Source: Stenotrophomonas hibiscicola ATCC 19867 (GTDB taxonomy: Bacteria > Pseudomonadota > Gammaproteobacteria > Xanthomonadales > Xanthomonadaceae). Taken from it: a DNA stretch of 64,000 nucleotides. Shown here piece after piece: positions 55,679 through 63,239 of the stretch. Below the pieces are notes generated by a model that did not search any database, was not told where the DNA came from, and was given only the letters and a program-made list of their open reading frames with translations. Made by a program: the position numbers and the translations under genes. Location: NCBI RefSeq assembly GCF_000382065.1, contig NZ_KB907498.1:192714-256713 (forward strand), given 5' to 3'. How positions within the stretch are numbered: the stretch's first letter is position 1; every line of letters begins with the position of its first letter.

Positions 55679-56593
55679 TCACGCAGCGCGGTCGCTGCCC
55701 TGGTTCAAGGCGTGCAGCGCATCGGCCAGCGCCTGGATTTCGGCACGCAGGGCCAGCCGCTGCAACCACCGCCCGGGGATTCCGCGCGCACCATGGAATG
55801 CCCCCGCCAGCTGCCCCGCGATGGCGGCCGTGGTGTCGGCGTCCTCGCCAAGATTGGCCGCCTCGAGTACGACGGCTTCAAAGGTGTCGTGGCGATCAAA
55901 GCACCAGAGTGCTGCTTCCAGGCTGTCAACAACATAACCATTGCCACGGATCTGCTCACGCGCGGCACCGCGGTAGCCGCCCGCCGCGATCTGCTGCAGC
56001 CGCACGCTCTCGACGGGAACATTGCTGAGATCCAGCACCCCGTCACGGGTGCCGCCTGCCAACGCCCGCTCCAGCGCGACGGCCAGCAGGCGGCACGCCT
56101 CCAGGCACTCCTGCGCAGCGTGCGTCGTTCGCGAACTCAGCTCGGCCATTGCCTGCAGGTCGGGAGTCCCGGCGTAGCGCAATGCCACCGGCGCCAAACG
56201 CATGATCGAGCCATTGCCGGCGCTGCGTGGGTCGTCACTACCCGCCAGCGGTTGGCCGTCCTGCAGGAACCGGTCGATGGCAGCCCGCGTTGCCATACCG
56301 ATATCGAAGCACTCGCCGGTCGCACTCCAGTACCCATGCCGGTACCAGTTGGCGTAGCGGTTCATCTGATCGCGCGGGTCGAAGGTGTCGCAGCGCGCCA
56401 GGCTCTCGGCCAGGCACATCGCCATGGAGGTATCGTCAGTCCATTGCCCCGGCTGCAGGTGGAACGGCCCACCACCCACCATATCGGTAATCGGGGTGAA
56501 GCTGCCACGGGGCTTGAATTCCAGCGTGGTACCGACGGCATCGCCGCACGCGAGGCCGAGCAAAGCCCCGCGGAAGAGATCAATCTGGTTCAT
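55679..56593 (-). CDS. ADP-ribosylglycohydrolase family protein
   Basis: A 304-residue protein that should remove ADP-ribose from proteins or other groups. The start FRGALLGLACGDAVGTTLEF, the metal-binding WTDDTSMAMCLAESL, GSIMRLAPVALRY and the C-terminal NLGEDADTTAAIAGQLAGAF carry the acidic residues that bind two Mg ions. ATG at 56593 begins exactly at the conserved domain. The residues further upstream in frame look random. Confidence 0.9.
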   Translation of the reverse strand: MNQIDLFRGALLGLACGDAVGTTLEFKPRGSFTPITDMVGGGPFHLQPGQWTDDTSMAMCLAESLARCDTFDPRDQMNRYANWYRHGYWSATGECFDIGMATRAAIDRFLQDGQPLAGSDDPRSAGNGSIMRLAPVALRYAGTPDLQAMAELSSRTTHAAQECLEACRLLAVALERALAGGTRDGVLDLSNVPVESVRLQQIAAGGYRGAAREQIRGNGYVVDSLEAALWCFDRHDTFEAVVLEAANLGEDADTTAAIAGQLAGAFHGARGIPGRWLQRLALRAEIQALADALHALNQGSDRAA

Positions 56594-56674
56594 CACACGA
56601 GTGTAGCGCCACCGCATCTGCCATAACTGACAGCCGGGCGGTGATCGCGAGCGGGGAACTGATCGCAGCCAAAC

Positions 56675-56704
56675 AAAAAAGCCCTGACCGGAGTCAGGGC
56701 TTTT
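56675..56704. terminator. Bidirectional rho-independent terminator
   Basis: AAAAAA then GCCCTGAC-cgga-GTCAGGGC then TTTT, with usable tails on both strands. Confidence 0.8.
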
Positions 56705-56707
56705 CAA

Positions 56708-56756
56708 TTGGAGGCCTCAAGCGGAATCGAACCGCTGTAAACGGATTTGCAATCCG
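56708..56756 (-). repeat. Partial tRNA-Cys, 49-bp direct repeat (island boundary)
   Basis: Identical to 60585-60633, the 3' part of the intact tRNA-Cys. After base 56756 the two copies diverge, and no 5' half is present, so it is a displaced att-type fragment and not a working tRNA. Confidence 0.85.
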
Positions 56757-57151
56757 CGCCACTCCATTTGACATCAACACCTTAGACCTGCTCGACACCC
56801 AAGCTGCCACCGCAGTCGCTATCGGCCGTGGCACGCGCGTCCCCGGCTCGCGACGCACTGTCGCGCTTGCCACGAGTAGCCGATCTTGCACCCGGCCTAA
56901 CACTATCAAGCTCGGGAACCGGGGTCGGCTGTTAGTCCATCCGGCACAGAAACTACCCTATGCCCTAGTAGTTACGGTTACAGCGCGCAAGCACCCCGAC
57001 CTTTATGACAGGGTATTGCGGGCGTATCCAACTCTGGCTGCAATCCGTCCGAGAACCAGGCTGCCCGTGGTCGTGCGAGCTTAGGCCTCCGGGCAGATTG
57101 CAAAGAGCAGTCCATGGGACCAACGGTTTTAGCCGACCGGGGACGGGGCGG
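56757..57151. other. Gene-free stretch at island edge
   Basis: No reading frame with convincing start, ribosome site or protein-like composition. An open plus-strand frame covers most of it but also reads through the terminator and tRNA fragment, so I do not call it. GGACGGGGCG (57141-57150) and CGCCCCGTCC (57155-57164) form a strong hairpin at the end of the next minus-strand gene. Confidence 0.5.
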
Positions 57152-57676
57152 TCACGCCCCGTCCTGAGCCATTCCGGAATTGTGAGGTGGCATCCTCCCA
57201 GCCCTTACCCACCACTTCATCGGGTCTTTCGCTCTGGGCTTGGTCTCTTTCGGCGGTCGGCGCGGTTCAAGCGCCGCCTTGATCCGCTCGACTTCCCTCG
57301 TTCCGGCCTCGGCCAGACGCCGGGCCTGTTGCTGCTGCTCGCGGGTCGGCGGCAGGCCGGGCAGCGGTTCGAGCGGCTCGGCCAAGGTCGTGTCGAGCAA
57401 CCGCGCCACAGCGGCGCGCAGGCGCATCTCCGGGTACAGCCTAGCCGCGCACCAGCGCTCGGCGTAGCGCTTACCTTGAGACACGCTGGCGGCGAAGACC
57501 TTCTTGGTCTCGAAGATCTTTCGCGCATCTAGGTGAAGCCGCGCACCGCGGCCGGGAGCCGGAGTGATATTGGCGACCGAGCGCCCGTTCCACCACAGAT
57601 CCAACCGTTCCCCTGTCTGGACCCAGCCAGACGGGATCGGCACGGTGCGGAAGCCTTGGTAGGTGGCGGAAATCAT
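57152..57676 (-). CDS. Hypothetical island protein
   Basis: A 174-residue protein. The N-terminus MISATYQGFRTVPIPSGWVQ and LWWNGRSVANITPAP looks beta-rich, and the rest is basic and helical (SQGKRYAERWCAARLYPEMR, REQQQQARRLAEAGTREVER). No ribosome site is evident and no family is recognised. The stop lies inside the hairpin at 57141-57164. Confidence 0.55.
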   Translation of the reverse strand: MISATYQGFRTVPIPSGWVQTGERLDLWWNGRSVANITPAPGRGARLHLDARKIFETKKVFAASVSQGKRYAERWCAARLYPEMRLRAAVARLLDTTLAEPLEPLPGLPPTREQQQQARRLAEAGTREVERIKAALEPRRPPKETKPRAKDPMKWWVRAGRMPPHNSGMAQDGA

Positions 57677-57898
57677 GACCGGAAGGATACGACCGGCCGT
57701 CGCACACGCTGCGAACGCGGCAGCGACCTGCCTGAATCGTTCGGGATGGGCGCCGGCGCGGTGCTGCTTAGCGATGGTGCCAAGCAATTGACTGAACTTG
57801 GTCAACAAGCTAGCCAGACAAGCCAGGGCAACGACTCCGCAATCAGGCCTACGCGCAGGGCATCTACGGCGTATCAGTTTGCTGCGAAAAGTTCGACT

Positions 57899-58360
57899 TC
57901 AGTGCGGATGCATCGATTGCAGCCGATTCACCATCACGGAATGGCATTCACTGACCTTGGGGATCATCCGCGCAACCTCCCTCTTCACGTCCTGAGACAG
58001 GTCCGGATCATTGAGAACTTCGTTGAATGTCTGAACGAGACGCGCTTCAGACTTCTCCAACTCTTTCACATATTGGTACTGGGTCTCGCCAAACGCGGCG
58101 AGCATCTTCCCATAGTACTGATGCATCGCGCCCACGAATGTGCCTCGCTCTGCGGGGCGACCACCACTTGTGGAAACAATTTTACTGATCTCTTCGACCA
58201 GCTCGCCTTTAACCCCTGCAATGCCCATGAAGAGATCAGAAAGCTCCGAGCTCTCTATTCGATCCGAGGCTTCCTCATAGAACGCCTTCCCGTCTCGCGA
58301 TATCTCTATCAAGTCATTGAGGCGGCTCTCAATTCTAGACTGCATGGTTTGAAGGCCCAT
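57899..58360 (-). CDS. DUF2383/PA2169-type four-helix bundle protein
   Basis: A 153-residue all-helical protein. LNDLIEISRDGKAFYEEASD, SELSDLFMGIAGVKGELVEE and YGKMLAAFGETQYQYVKELE with its C-terminal helix fit the ferritin-like DUF2383 family linked to stress or biofilm. ATG at 58360 has AGGGAGAA upstream. Function not established. Confidence 0.75.
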   Translation of the reverse strand: MGLQTMQSRIESRLNDLIEISRDGKAFYEEASDRIESSELSDLFMGIAGVKGELVEEISKIVSTSGGRPAERGTFVGAMHQYYGKMLAAFGETQYQYVKELEKSEARLVQTFNEVLNDPDLSQDVKREVARMIPKVSECHSVMVNRLQSMHPH

Positions 58361-58442
58361 GGCACTTCTCCCTAATTGGTTCAATCGCAAATTTCGAAGC
58401 CGTGTCCGTCACGCTGCCGACTTGTAGCCGGAGGGGAAACAG

Positions 58443-58718
58443 CTATTTGGATGCGGCCCTCCTCGCATATAGAAGGACAGTCTCCTCATCTTTGATAGCG
58501 ATCTTTACTGAGGAAAGCCATCTACTTGCAGCCCCCGAGTTCTCAATCAGAACGGCGAGATCGTCGCATAGGCAATTGGCACATAGATAGCCGCCAGGAC
58601 TTGGTCTCCGGCACCTTTTGCATGGCAGCAACGTGGTCTCAGACGGGCTCCGAAGTTGATATGCCACCCGCACCATCAAAGCCTCTGCGTCTGTGCTCCT
58701 GTCTCTCAGCCTGTTCAT
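58443..58718 (-). CDS. Hypothetical protein with a four-Cys zinc-ribbon-like centre
   Basis: A 91-residue protein. LLPCKRCRRPSPGGYLCANC followed by LCDDLAVLIENS gives two Cys pairs. AAGGAG lies upstream of the ATG. No family known. Confidence 0.6.
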   Translation of the reverse strand: MNRLRDRSTDAEALMVRVAYQLRSPSETTLLPCKRCRRPSPGGYLCANCLCDDLAVLIENSGAASRWLSSVKIAIKDEETVLLYARRAASK

Positions 58719-58790
58719 GCACTTCGCTCCTTCTACAGAAAGGGGCAGCGCAAACCTGCGCCACCCTCTTTCAACTACTCACAGTCGATC

Positions 58791-58952
58791 TTACTTGTTC
58801 GACTTATGAGCTCCGCCTTCATTGGCATTACGCTCTTTGGACTCCTTGTCCTGGCGTTCTTGCTCCTGTTGCTGTTGCTTCTGCTTCCCTGCATCCGGCT
58901 CCGCCACAGCGGGCTTGTTGGTATTGGATGCATCACGTTTGAAGTCATTCAT
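58791..58952 (-). CDS. 53-residue hydrophilic microprotein
   Basis: A disordered, Gln/Lys/Glu/Asn-rich product (MNDFKRDASNTNKPAVAEPD, KQKQQQQEQERQDKESKERN). ATG at 58952 has GGAG eight bases upstream. The leader is nearly repeated before the gene at 59561-59767. The composition is hydrophilin-like, suggesting desiccation or osmotic stress. Confidence 0.6.
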   Translation of the reverse strand: MNDFKRDASNTNKPAVAEPDAGKQKQQQQEQERQDKESKERNANEGGAHKSNK

Positions 58953-59109
58953 AGCTTTACTCCATCGCGGTGGACTCACCGCACTGGAAGGATGCGCGCC
59001 GCCCCGTTAGCTGCAGGTCGCTTTCCAAGAGAAGACTGAACCGAGCACATGAATGAGCCCATTCGACCAACAGGCGTACACTGACCTTGGCGCATTCGAG
59101 GAAAATGCC

Positions 59110-59385
59110 ATGAGCAGGGATACAAGCTTCGTTGATGTCGAACGAGAGATCATCTATTGGCGCGTGCACTTCGGCTCCGGTGCATTTCCTGGAGCCAGCT
59201 TCGGCCTAGATATTCAACCGATCATCAAAATCGCATGCGACATCTACACAAGAGATCCACATGGGAGCCGTGAAGCCTGGCTTGACGATCTAGTGAGGAG
59301 ACTCAACATGCGATCACGCGACATGAGCAATGAGACCGCCGCCAGAGAATTTGCTTCTCGATGCTGGGACCACCTCCTCCACTGA
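59110..59385 (+). CDS. Hypothetical protein
   Basis: A 91-residue protein (MSRDTSFVDVEREIIYWRVH, GLDIQPIIKIACDIYTRDPH, DDLVRRLNMRS). GAGGAAAA lies directly upstream of ATG at 59110. It is divergent from the 53-residue gene. The pattern is similar to small proteins seen near stress genes in proteobacteria, but I cannot name a family. Confidence 0.65.
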   Translation: MSRDTSFVDVEREIIYWRVHFGSGAFPGASFGLDIQPIIKIACDIYTRDPHGSREAWLDDLVRRLNMRSRDMSNETAAREFASRCWDHLLH

Positions 59386-59560
59386 TGAAGGACCCGACTT
59401 CACTCACACTGCATTTCTCAAGCAAGAGCGCCCCAAGCCAAGCCGCCTGCGGGCAAATAGAACGATGATGGACGGCGCAGTTCTACGCCGCCCACTCAAG
59501 TTTTACGCTAACTGCTCCTACTTGCATTTTTGAGACTTCAGCCCTCTAGATCATGTTCAA

Positions 59561-59767
59561 CTAGATTCGCGCACAGGCCTCACTGAACATCTTGAGCTGG
59601 ATTTGCTGCTCGCAGGAAAGCAGCCTCAATGGAACGGTCGCTTCTGCGCCGAGCATGTACCCGTATCGCTTGAAGCCTTTCACTCCGATACTTGACCCGT
59701 ATCCATATCGCTCGCAGCCCTTCAAGTTGGTGCTGGATGCGTACCTGTAGCCCTCGACGTCGTTCAT
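59561..59767 (-). CDS. 68-residue protein with Tyr/Gly tandem repeats
   Basis: Residues 4-40 repeat a unit of about 14-15 residues: EGYRYASSTNLKGCE, RYGYGSSIGVKGFK, RYGYMLGAEAT. A plain helical tail follows. The start at 59767 (MNDVEGYRY) is chosen by alignment of its leader with that of the 58791-58952 gene, whose product also begins MND. No family known. Confidence 0.55.
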   Translation of the reverse strand: MNDVEGYRYASSTNLKGCERYGYGSSIGVKGFKRYGYMLGAEATVPLRLLSCEQQIQLKMFSEACARI

Positions 59768-59959
59768 ACATAAATCACTCCATCGCGATGAACTCACCGC
59801 CAGACGATGGTGCGCCTTGGCACGTTACCGCCCCGCGACGCTTCACGAGAAAGATGAACCTATGACGTGGCTAGCTTGTGGTGAAGCCGACAATCCCGCC
59901 GCTCTCGCGAGGGCGACGGGGCCACCGCCAATGCCAGGTGCTGAGATCACCTGTGTTGC

Positions 59960-59997
59960 GGCGCTGCCCGGATGCTTGCCGGCATCCGGGCGGCGCC
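59960..59997. terminator. Strong GC hairpin after the phage-like pair
   Basis: GGCGC-T-GCCCGGATGC pairs with GCATCCGGGC-G-GCGCC around a short loop, just after the stop of the gene at 60006. It is a probable transcript end for the minus strand, without a long T-run. Confidence 0.55.
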
Positions 59998-60005
59998 CTG
60001 TCTTG

Positions 60006-60239
60006 CTAGATGGTCACTTCGATGAGCGGCATGTTGGGTGCGGCCTCAATCAGGCGCCCACCTCTGACCCACACGTTGTATGGAATGGCCAACTGGAGCT
60101 GGCCAAAGGCCCGCATCTGCACCCCGTCATAAGTGGTCAACGTGCTGGTGCCGTCACTGTTGTGAGCGGTGACTGTCGCGAGCAAGCGAGGGCTACTGCT
60201 TACCAACTCGCCAAATTGATCCCAGAGGTCAGTCCGCAT
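60006..60239 (-). CDS. Phage-type small protein (remnant)
   Basis: A 77-residue protein (MRTDLWDQFGELVSSSPRLL, VTAHNSDGTSTLTTYDGVQM, PYNVWVRGGRLIEAAPNMPL). The phrase A-x-V-T-A-H-N-x-D-G-T-S is familiar from small tail-linked genes in prophages. It overlaps the next gene upstream by 11 bases. Confidence 0.6.
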   Translation of the reverse strand: MRTDLWDQFGELVSSSPRLLATVTAHNSDGTSTLTTYDGVQMRAFGQLQLAIPYNVWVRGGRLIEAAPNMPLIEVTI

Positions 60240-60459
60240 CGGTGTAGTGCCTCTCCAGGGTTGCCGTTTGCTCGATCACCACGGCCCGATCGTCCGCCGA
60301 GACCTCGATGCGCAGCGACTCGCACTCCGCCTCCGAGGCGAAGCTCAGATAGACAGGCTGGGCAGCAGCCCCGCCCGTTTGATCGTGTACTGCCAGGAGT
60401 CGCCCCGGCGTCGCTTGGTTGCCATCCCTGCTCAACTCACGTAAACGCACTCGGCGCAT
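60229..60459 (-). CDS. Phage-type small protein (remnant)
   Basis: A 76-residue protein (MRRVRLRELSRDGNQATPGR, PVYLSFASEAECESLRIEVS). Paired with the previous gene; probably the same phage remnant. Function unknown. Confidence 0.55.
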   Translation of the reverse strand: MRRVRLRELSRDGNQATPGRLLAVHDQTGGAAAQPVYLSFASEAECESLRIEVSADDRAVVIEQTATLERHYTDAD

Positions 60460-60555
60460 GTTAACGCGAGTTTGCCACCCGAAAACGGGTGGCAGACCGA
60501 TGATTTTGGGGGCGAATCAGGGGATCCCGGCCTCGGGCTCCGAACGCTAGGCAAA

Positions 60556-60585
60556 GAAAAAGCCCTGATAAATCAGGGCTTTATT
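60556..60585 (-). terminator. Terminator after tRNA-Cys
   Basis: On the minus strand AGCCCTGAT pairs with ATCAGGGCT and is followed by TTTTTC. It resembles the terminator at 56675-56704 beside the partial tRNA copy. Confidence 0.75.
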
Positions 60586-60659
60586 TGGAGGCCTCAAGCG
60601 GAATCGAACCGCTGTAAACGGATTTGCAATCCGGTGCATAGCCACTCTGCCATGAGGCC
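60586..60659 (-). tRNA. tRNA-Cys (GCA)
   Basis: The acceptor GGCCTCA pairs with TGAGGCC, with T and an encoded CCA. Anticodon stem-loop CCGGA-TTGCAAA-TCCGT gives GCA. 74 bases. Confidence 0.96.
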
Positions 60660-60691
60660 AACGTACTTCACGCCAGGAACGTAGCCCTGAC

Positions 60692-60714
60692 AAGACAAAA
60701 CCCCAAGATGGGGC
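60692..60714 (-). terminator. Weak terminator after tRNA-Gly
   Basis: CCCCA/TGGGG stem followed by TTTTGTC on the minus strand. Confidence 0.5.
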
Positions 60715-60725
60715 CTGTCGGAACA

Positions 60726-60801
<76 letters not shown>

Positions 60802-60910
60802 GTAGGCCGACATGCTACCGGAAATCCGGAAAACACACCAGCGATTTCACCTTTCTGACTGCGCGTAAAGCCTTGTGGCCCAACGTGCCCCGCCTTGCCG
60901 TGGCGGGAGA

Positions 60911-60935
60911 AAAACAAGGCCCCTACCGGGGCCCT
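60911..60935 (-). terminator. Terminator after the second tRNA-Gly
   Basis: GGCCCC-GGTA-GGGGCC followed by TTGTTTTTC on the minus strand. Confidence 0.75.
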
Positions 60936-60943
60936 GTAGAATC

Positions 60944-61019
<76 letters not shown>

Positions 61020-61152
61020 AGATTCCGTTCGACCTGCGTCAAAGGAGCGCCATTGTGTCCAAATTCCTTCACGCCGTCAACAGTCTTCACATCATGCGGT
61101 CACAGGCGTCCGCGCTGGGGTACGCTGCCCCGCCCAAGCACGGACACCGCCG

Positions 61153-61581
61153 ATGCCGAGACGCTACGTCCGCCTGTTCTGGTTGCTGGTCGCGCTGACT
61201 TGGCTGGCGCTGATCGCCGCGCTGGTCAATGCCGGTTTCACCCCGGACTACTGGCTGCTGCACCGACTGGAAGGCGCTGAGCTGCCCTACCCGACCAGCA
61301 CTGTCATCCTGTTCGCGCTGCTGGGAACGGTTGAGCTGGTGGTGGCCGCGTTGATCGTGCGGCCTTGGAAACTGAAACGCCTGTGGCTGCGTCTGCTGAT
61401 CGCCTTTGCCCTGCTGCTGGTGTGGTCGGTACCGTGGATGCTGTCGGCGATGCACCAGCCGCCGGTACAAGGCATGCACCTGCTGTGGTTGCTGCTGCTG
61501 GACGTGGGATTGCTGCTGGCGCTGTGCGGGGTGTCGGCGGTGAGCGCGTGGCGGGCGTTCAAGCGTCCGCCACCACGCTAG
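61153..61581 (+). CDS. Hypothetical four-helix membrane protein
   Basis: A 142-residue protein with four membrane helices (LFWLLVALTWLALIAALVNA, VILFALLGTVELVVAALIV, LRLLIAFALLLVWSVPWML, LLWLLLLDVGLLLALCGVSA). No family recognised. Convergent with the efflux operon. Confidence 0.75.
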   Translation: MPRRYVRLFWLLVALTWLALIAALVNAGFTPDYWLLHRLEGAELPYPTSTVILFALLGTVELVVAALIVRPWKLKRLWLRLLIAFALLLVWSVPWMLSAMHQPPVQGMHLLWLLLLDVGLLLALCGVSAVSAWRAFKRPPPR

Positions 61582-61583
61582 GC

Positions 61584-62504
61584 CTATTTCCGGAACTCCA
61601 CCCGCACGTGCTGGCCGAAGCGCGCCTTGGCCTCGCCATCGAACTCCAGCACACACTCCACCACCTTGGCCACGCCACGCCCTGCATCTTCAGGCAGGCG
61701 TGCCTGCGCGAACACCGGGCTGATGCGTACCACGCGTGCGGTCGGCAGCGTGCCGGTGTTCTCGGCACCATCACTGTCCGGTACCACCGCCGCGTTCATG
61801 CCTACCTGCACCGCATCGGCGTAGGCGGCGCTCAGTTCGGCGCGCACCTGCAGCGGGCGCGCCGGCAGCAACGAGATCGCCGGCTTGCCCGCCTGCACGA
61901 AGGCACCGACGCCCGGCACCTGGCCGACCACGGTGCCGGCTTCCGGCGCGCTCAACGACATCTGCTGCAGTTTCAGCTTCGCGTGCTCCAGCTTGTGCTG
62001 CGCTATGTCGACCTGCGCACCGGCCACGTCGACATCGGCGCGCACGCCGGCCAGCTGCTGTTTGGCTGCATCGGCCTGCTGGTTCGAGGACACGCCTTCG
62101 CTGGCGCCCGTGGACAGGCGAGTGGCGTTGCGCTCCAGTTCGCGCAGCTGCGCCTGGCTGCCCTTCAGGCGGTCATTGGCCAAGGCCAGATCGGCGCTGG
62201 CCATCGCCACCTCCTGCTGCAGCAGGGCACCATCCAGCGACAGCAGCAGCTGCCCCTTCTTCACCGTGGCGCCTTCCTTCACCGGCGCTGCAGTGATCGA
62301 GCCATCCACCGGCGGTGCCAGTGCGATCAGGCCACCTTCGACGTCAATGATGCCCCGCGCCACGGCGACCTTGCTGGCGGCGGCAGTACCCTCCTTGCCT
62401 GAGGGGGCCGATGCAGCGGTGGGCGCTTCCCTGGAACAGGCGCCGAGCAGCAGTGCCGCGGACAGGGCCAGGCTGAGGGGAAGCAGATGCGACGTCTTGG
62501 TCAT
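61584..62504 (-). CDS. Efflux membrane-fusion (HlyD/MacA-like) lipoprotein
   Basis: A 306-residue periplasmic adaptor. The lipoprotein signal ends LLLGACSREA (Cys about 23). The lipoyl half-motifs VDGSITAAPVKEGATVKKGQ and LSAPEAGTVVGQVPGVGAFV flank a coiled coil (residues about 95-175). It works with the downstream-encoded ATPase and permease to pump an unknown substrate. Overlaps the ATPase gene by four bases. Confidence 0.88.
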   Translation of the reverse strand: MTKTSHLLPLSLALSAALLLGACSREAPTAASAPSGKEGTAAASKVAVARGIIDVEGGLIALAPPVDGSITAAPVKEGATVKKGQLLLSLDGALLQQEVAMASADLALANDRLKGSQAQLRELERNATRLSTGASEGVSSNQQADAAKQQLAGVRADVDVAGAQVDIAQHKLEHAKLKLQQMSLSAPEAGTVVGQVPGVGAFVQAGKPAISLLPARPLQVRAELSAAYADAVQVGMNAAVVPDSDGAENTGTLPTARVVRISPVFAQARLPEDAGRGVAKVVECVLEFDGEAKARFGQHVRVEFRK

Positions 62505-63229
62505 GGGGCGGACTCTACGGTTTCGTTCTGGCGGCGGTCATCACGGACCATGCCGTCTTCCATGGCGATCACCCGATCGGCATGCCGGATCAGGCGCGGA
62601 TCGTGGCTCACGCACAGCACGGTGGCGCCATGCGCACGTGCGTAGCGATGCAGGATGTCGATCACGCGCTGACCGTTCTCGGCGTCCAGCGCGCTGGTGG
62701 GTTCGTCTGCGAAGATCAACGTCGGCGACTTGGCGAACGCGCGGGCGACAGCGACGCGCTGTTTCTCGCCACCGGACAGCTGCGCCGGGCGCATGTGGCT
62801 GCGGTGGCTGAGGCCCACTTCTTCCAGAGCCATGCGGGCCAGCGGCTCGCTTTCGCGATTGCGCATGCCGCGGTAGCCCAGTGGCAGCTGTACCTGCTCC
62901 AACGCAGTCAGTGCCGGGAACAGGTTGAAGCCCTGGAACACGAAGCCGACATGGTGCAGGCGGAAACGCTCCACTTCACTGCGGGTCATGTGGCCCACGT
63001 CCTGGCCCAGCGCGTGCACGCGACCGCCATCGGGTGCGGCCAGGCCGGACAGCAGCGACAGCAGCGTGCTCTTGCCGCAGCCGGACGGGCCGGATACCAG
63101 GGTCAGCTCGCCGGGATAGATGTCCAGCGACAGGCCACGCAGCACCGGCACCTGCACATCACCGGACATGAAGCCTTTTTCCAATGCTTCGGCCTGCAGG
63201 GTCGGGGCGATGGCGCGTGTGGAAGTCAT
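62501..63229 (-). CDS. ABC transporter ATPase (MacB/LolD type)
   Basis: A 242-residue ATPase. Walker A GPSGCGKST, Q-loop FQGFNLFPALTALEQVQLPL, signature LSGGEKQRVAVARAFA, Walker B LIFADEPTSALD and switch His in VSHDPRLIRHADR are all present. The family exports lipids, peptides or drugs in partnership with FtsX-like permeases. Confidence 0.92.
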   Translation of the reverse strand: MTSTRAIAPTLQAEALEKGFMSGDVQVPVLRGLSLDIYPGELTLVSGPSGCGKSTLLSLLSGLAAPDGGRVHALGQDVGHMTRSEVERFRLHHVGFVFQGFNLFPALTALEQVQLPLGYRGMRNRESEPLARMALEEVGLSHRSHMRPAQLSGGEKQRVAVARAFAKSPTLIFADEPTSALDAENGQRVIDILHRYARAHGATVLCVSHDPRLIRHADRVIAMEDGMVRDDRRQNETVESAP

Positions 63230-63239
63230 CGGCCGGTCC

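Larger units (their letters stand above)
56708..60633. mobile_element. Small genomic island in tRNA-Cys
   Basis: About 3.9 kb lies between a partial and an intact tRNA-Cys. The base composition in much of it (58000-59800) is lower in GC than the chromosome. It includes a DUF2383-type gene, several small unknown genes and two phage-like genes. I see no integrase, so it may be a decayed or satellite element. Confidence 0.65.

Noticed and set aside
56708-56756. A second tRNA-Cys
   Set aside because: The 5' half is missing and the sequence diverges after 49 bases. It is an island boundary.
56641-57084. A 147-codon plus-strand gene at the island edge
   Set aside because: It reads through a bidirectional terminator and the tRNA-Cys fragment and has no start signal or protein-like composition.
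60470-60684. Short plus-strand frame across tRNA-Cys
   Set aside because: It translates the tRNA gene and its terminator, a common artefact.
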